A DNA stretch of 64,000 nt from Centropus unirufus. Lineage: Eukaryota; Chordata; Aves; Cuculiformes; Centropidae. Shown in pieces: positions 61,001 through 64,000 of the stretch. The notes under the pieces were generated by a model. That model searched no databases, had not been told where the DNA came from, and worked only from the letters and a program-made list of their open reading frames with translations. The DNA lies in NCBI GenBank assembly GCA_013397695.1, contig VYZI01000106.1, positions 2,324,833 to 2,388,832 of the forward strand, read 5' to 3'. The position numbers and the translations under genes are program-made. Each line of letters begins with the position of its first letter. Positions within the stretch are counted from its first letter, which is position 1.

Positions 61001-64000
61001 TAATTACCACACATAAGAAAAATAATTAGGTGGTTTTCTTTCATTTGTTTAATTATACATATGCATGTGTGTCAAGGGGGAGGGGAAAGGAAAAAAATGA
61101 CAAATTTGCTAATATGTACCTTCCCTTTTCGAAACTTCTCTTATGCATTTTTCTGTTTTGAACTGCCCGTGCAATGGTGTATAGTGAAAATTGTCAGAAC
61201 ATTCAAAATAGAGAGAAAAGGAGAGAAAGAACCTCCCATCATAAGATTCCCCTTCTTTGTGGTCAATTCAGCATAGTTCACAGAAGGAGAGAGCTTAGAA
61301 GCAGAGAATTCTATCACTGGAAAAGCGTGAGCTGGAGGCAATGCCACCTTAAGGCGTTACAGCAAAAGGAACCTCATTGATGAATGGAAGATGTCCTGGG
61401 GGTTATCTTGTACCTTTCAGCCACATAGACAGCAAAATTAAAACAAACATGACTATGCAGGTGCCTGAGGGGCTGTACAGACATGTTCTTAATAAATTAA
61501 ATAATGTTAGATTAATCTAAAAAATCCTCAAAATACCAATTATAATTTTTGGACCCGAGCCAAGCGACTTTCCATTAGTTTGCATGAAAAAATAACATGT
61601 ATGGAGGATACTTGTGAGGTTATTATAGCTCGAGATGTCTAACGCAAAAGAAGAGGTAAGTGTCTTGGTCCTCTGCACCACTCATGGAGTTAGGTGCCTC
61701 CACAGGAGTCTCAAACAGGCAACGTACGGAAAACAAACTGCTTGAGGTAGCCAGTGGGCAACACAGAGGGCAATATTAAGGGTTTGTCAGCCCCTTCCAT
61801 GGACCAGTCTGAGACAGGAAGGTACTTGCTGGTAGTCATCTTTCACAGATACAAACCATTGCAGCCTGCTCTGACAGCTTGTGTCTTGAAACCTGCGTGC
61901 TGGGTGAGATGATGACAACTACTATTTGCAGCATGAAAAAATTAGCCTGAAGAAATACTTAGCACATATTCTCTTCTGGAAAAGTGCAAGCGTGAACACA
62001 TTCAGAGACAAAGCAACTATGACTGCGTCCGTATGGGGAGAACACGGCCTTGCAGTTAAAAATGTCTCTGTTTCTGCATCCTCACCTTCTTGGCAAATCT
62101 GCAGAAATCCACGCGCATGCAATTTTCTTACTGCAGGAAGCAGGATTTTGCAGCCCTGACGGCCAGGCAAGTCAAATAATGTGAAATGTACTTAATTCAC
62201 CTGTTCCTCTGTCAAGTATGTTTTCAACAGAGGAAAAAGGATGAGAATGCTACCACCTCACAAGTGGTTCTTAGTTCTGCTACACTTACTCTTCACAGCC
62301 AGGGAGGACAGCTTGAAGCAGGTGAATGAACTACAGGAATTTTCTTCCAACAGACTTTGCCTACATCTCCATTTAATTATTTTTAAAGTACACGGTCATT
62401 GAATAGGTCTGCTAAGCTGGCAGTTCCTGTTCTTGGCTTGGGAGACCCAGTTTGGTAGATCTCAGTCATATTAGGCTTGGGGCTAGAGTCAAGGGGCCAC
62501 GTAGCTATCAAAAATCACCCAAAATGTGAAAAGTGCAATTCTGTTGCAACAGGGCCATGTTACTACATCCACAGTCTGCGGATTTGACACCTAACAAGTC
62601 CCTGCTGTTGTGTGCTTGCTTTTCCTCACCACACTAAAAAAAAAAATGTTCTGTCTTTCCTAGACAGATGAAAGCCATTGGCATGGCAGGCTCAGAGTTC
62701 ACCACTGGTCTCCACAGAGACGAGGACTTTAAATGCTCTTCTCAATGCATTCCTGAGGGTGCTATGATCTTTGTTACGTAGTTTTTGGGGCCTCCATGCA
62801 GCTTTCCTCATGCACTAGAAAGGTATCTTGGCTGTTTAATTAATGAATTGCACTCCATGGTGGGGCTGAAATAAAAACCTTGCCATTAAGCTGCCAGTAC
62901 ATTACTAAGCCATTTCTGTAAGGATGAACAGATTCTGTAGGATGAGAAGAGAGGCAATGCCCAGAGTCCATGGTCTCGGACAGCTTCAGTCTCCTTGCTT
63001 TTCATACAACACACATCCGTTTGCAATAGCCACTAGGGAACAAATTCTACTCCTGTCCCTTTTATTGTCACCAATATTTGTCCTGCAAAGGATCTACCTC
63101 TCACTCCACCGAGCACAAAAACAATCTGACATCTCAGAGACAATTTTGGACCAGCACAGCCATCCAGGGAGACTGCCAAGTCTTCTGTTCCTAACGGGAA
63201 GAAGGTGGACACTGCAGGGTACAAGAAACTATTGTTTGTGCCTGATGAAGTGGAAGAGCCGGGAGGGGAAAAAAAGGATGGAAGACAGAACATGGTCAGG
63301 ATTCATTTTCATTTTTAAGATTACAAAGATGAATCTATTCTGGCAGATATACAGGGCAAGCATCCTCCATACAGATGTCTCAGAGTTCTGTGAAGTTTAA
63401 AGTTCAAAAGATTGACTTCAGTATTCAATAGCCCTGGCGAGTGTTAAGAGGAAAGCTTTGGCATGTGTTAAGGACCTCAGAAACTGGGGAACTACTGCCA
63501 GAAGCTTTCCCATTTGAACTCAGTTTCTCCCAGAAACTCAGTTTCTACTGCTGTTTAGTAAAGCTGCTATTCCCACACCTGCGAAAACAGAGACAAAGAA
63601 CAGGGAGAAGATGAGTCTCTTCCTTTCGAATAACTGTTCACTTCTTGCATTCCCACCCCTAGGTTTTTTGGCAGTACAAGCTTAAGTGAAATAATTATTG
63701 ACTACGCTTCCCAACTTGAGTTTGGTTTAGGCAGTAACAAAGGCTTTTCTGGCAATTTGGCTTAATCTAGAAACTGAAAACAATGCTCAGTGTTTCTTAA
63801 AAACAAACAATGTCCTCATTGTTTGCTAAGGGTTGGGGTTTTTCTGTGCTCTGGTGTGGTGCTATTTTGAGTTCTAGCATGTCTATTGTACACAGGCTGG
63901 AGCGCTCACTCTCGTTGTTTACAACAATTTCCTTCGTGTTGCCAGGCTTTTCCTCTATGAAGCACAATTTTGTAGGCAACATACAAAACAAGCCACAGTA
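58043..64000. other. Intergenic sequence downstream of PAG1
   Basis: No exon, RNA gene or repeat family is recognised on either strand. The longest open frames (for example 62924-63400) lack any domain. In human the next gene on this side of PAG1 is ZNF704, but no part of it is visible here. Confidence 0.6.

Noticed and set aside
62924..63400. 158-codon plus-strand open frame downstream of PAG1
   Set aside because: No domain or start context; the overlapping minus-strand frame is equally open, suggesting chance.

Overview
This is a vertebrate nuclear genome window, most likely from a bird. The evidence is one multi-exon gene with GT-AG introns plus several 3'-truncated CR1 LINE copies. The CR1 copies end in the ATTCTATG-type 3' tail typical of avian genomes. 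Crocodilians and turtles also carry CR1, so the class is an inference. There are no bacterial features: no operons, no CRISPR arrays, and no tRNA or rRNA genes that I can recognise.

The only protein-coding gene I can support is PAG1 (phosphoprotein associated with glycosphingolipid-enriched microdomains, also called Cbp), on the + strand. Six coding exons lie at 36038-36162, 37289-37340, 37851-37947, 40834-41429, 45877-45936 and 48570-48920. They splice in frame to a complete 426-residue protein. All acceptors are AG, all donors are GT, and the frame closes exactly at each junction. The first coding exon begins at an acceptor (35956), so the real 5' end and promoter are further upstream. The 35 kb before it is best read as 5' introns of PAG1 with one or more noncoding exons. 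I see two exon-like splice pairs (11047-11111 and 31708-31820) and one CpG-rich patch (about 7741-8545), none proven.

Layout: 1-35955 is a presumed 5' intron or upstream region with CR1 copies at about 17883-18270 (+) and 19979-20645 (-). 35956-48920 holds the PAG1 coding exons, with a CR1 copy at about 46735-47594 inside intron 5. From 48921 onward is the 3' UTR, with polyadenylation signals at 50620 and several later candidates; how far it extends is uncertain. 58013-58042 is a 30-N assembly gap. 58043-64000 appears to be intergenic or distal 3' sequence with no recognisable gene.

The main points for a second look concern PAG1 isoforms. The exon 4 frame runs into intron 4 to a stop immediately followed by AATAAA. 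Exon 3 has a strong alternative donor that would add an in-frame stop. Either event would give a raft-anchored protein lacking the CSK-binding tyrosine. No exotic or previously undescribed system is evident.
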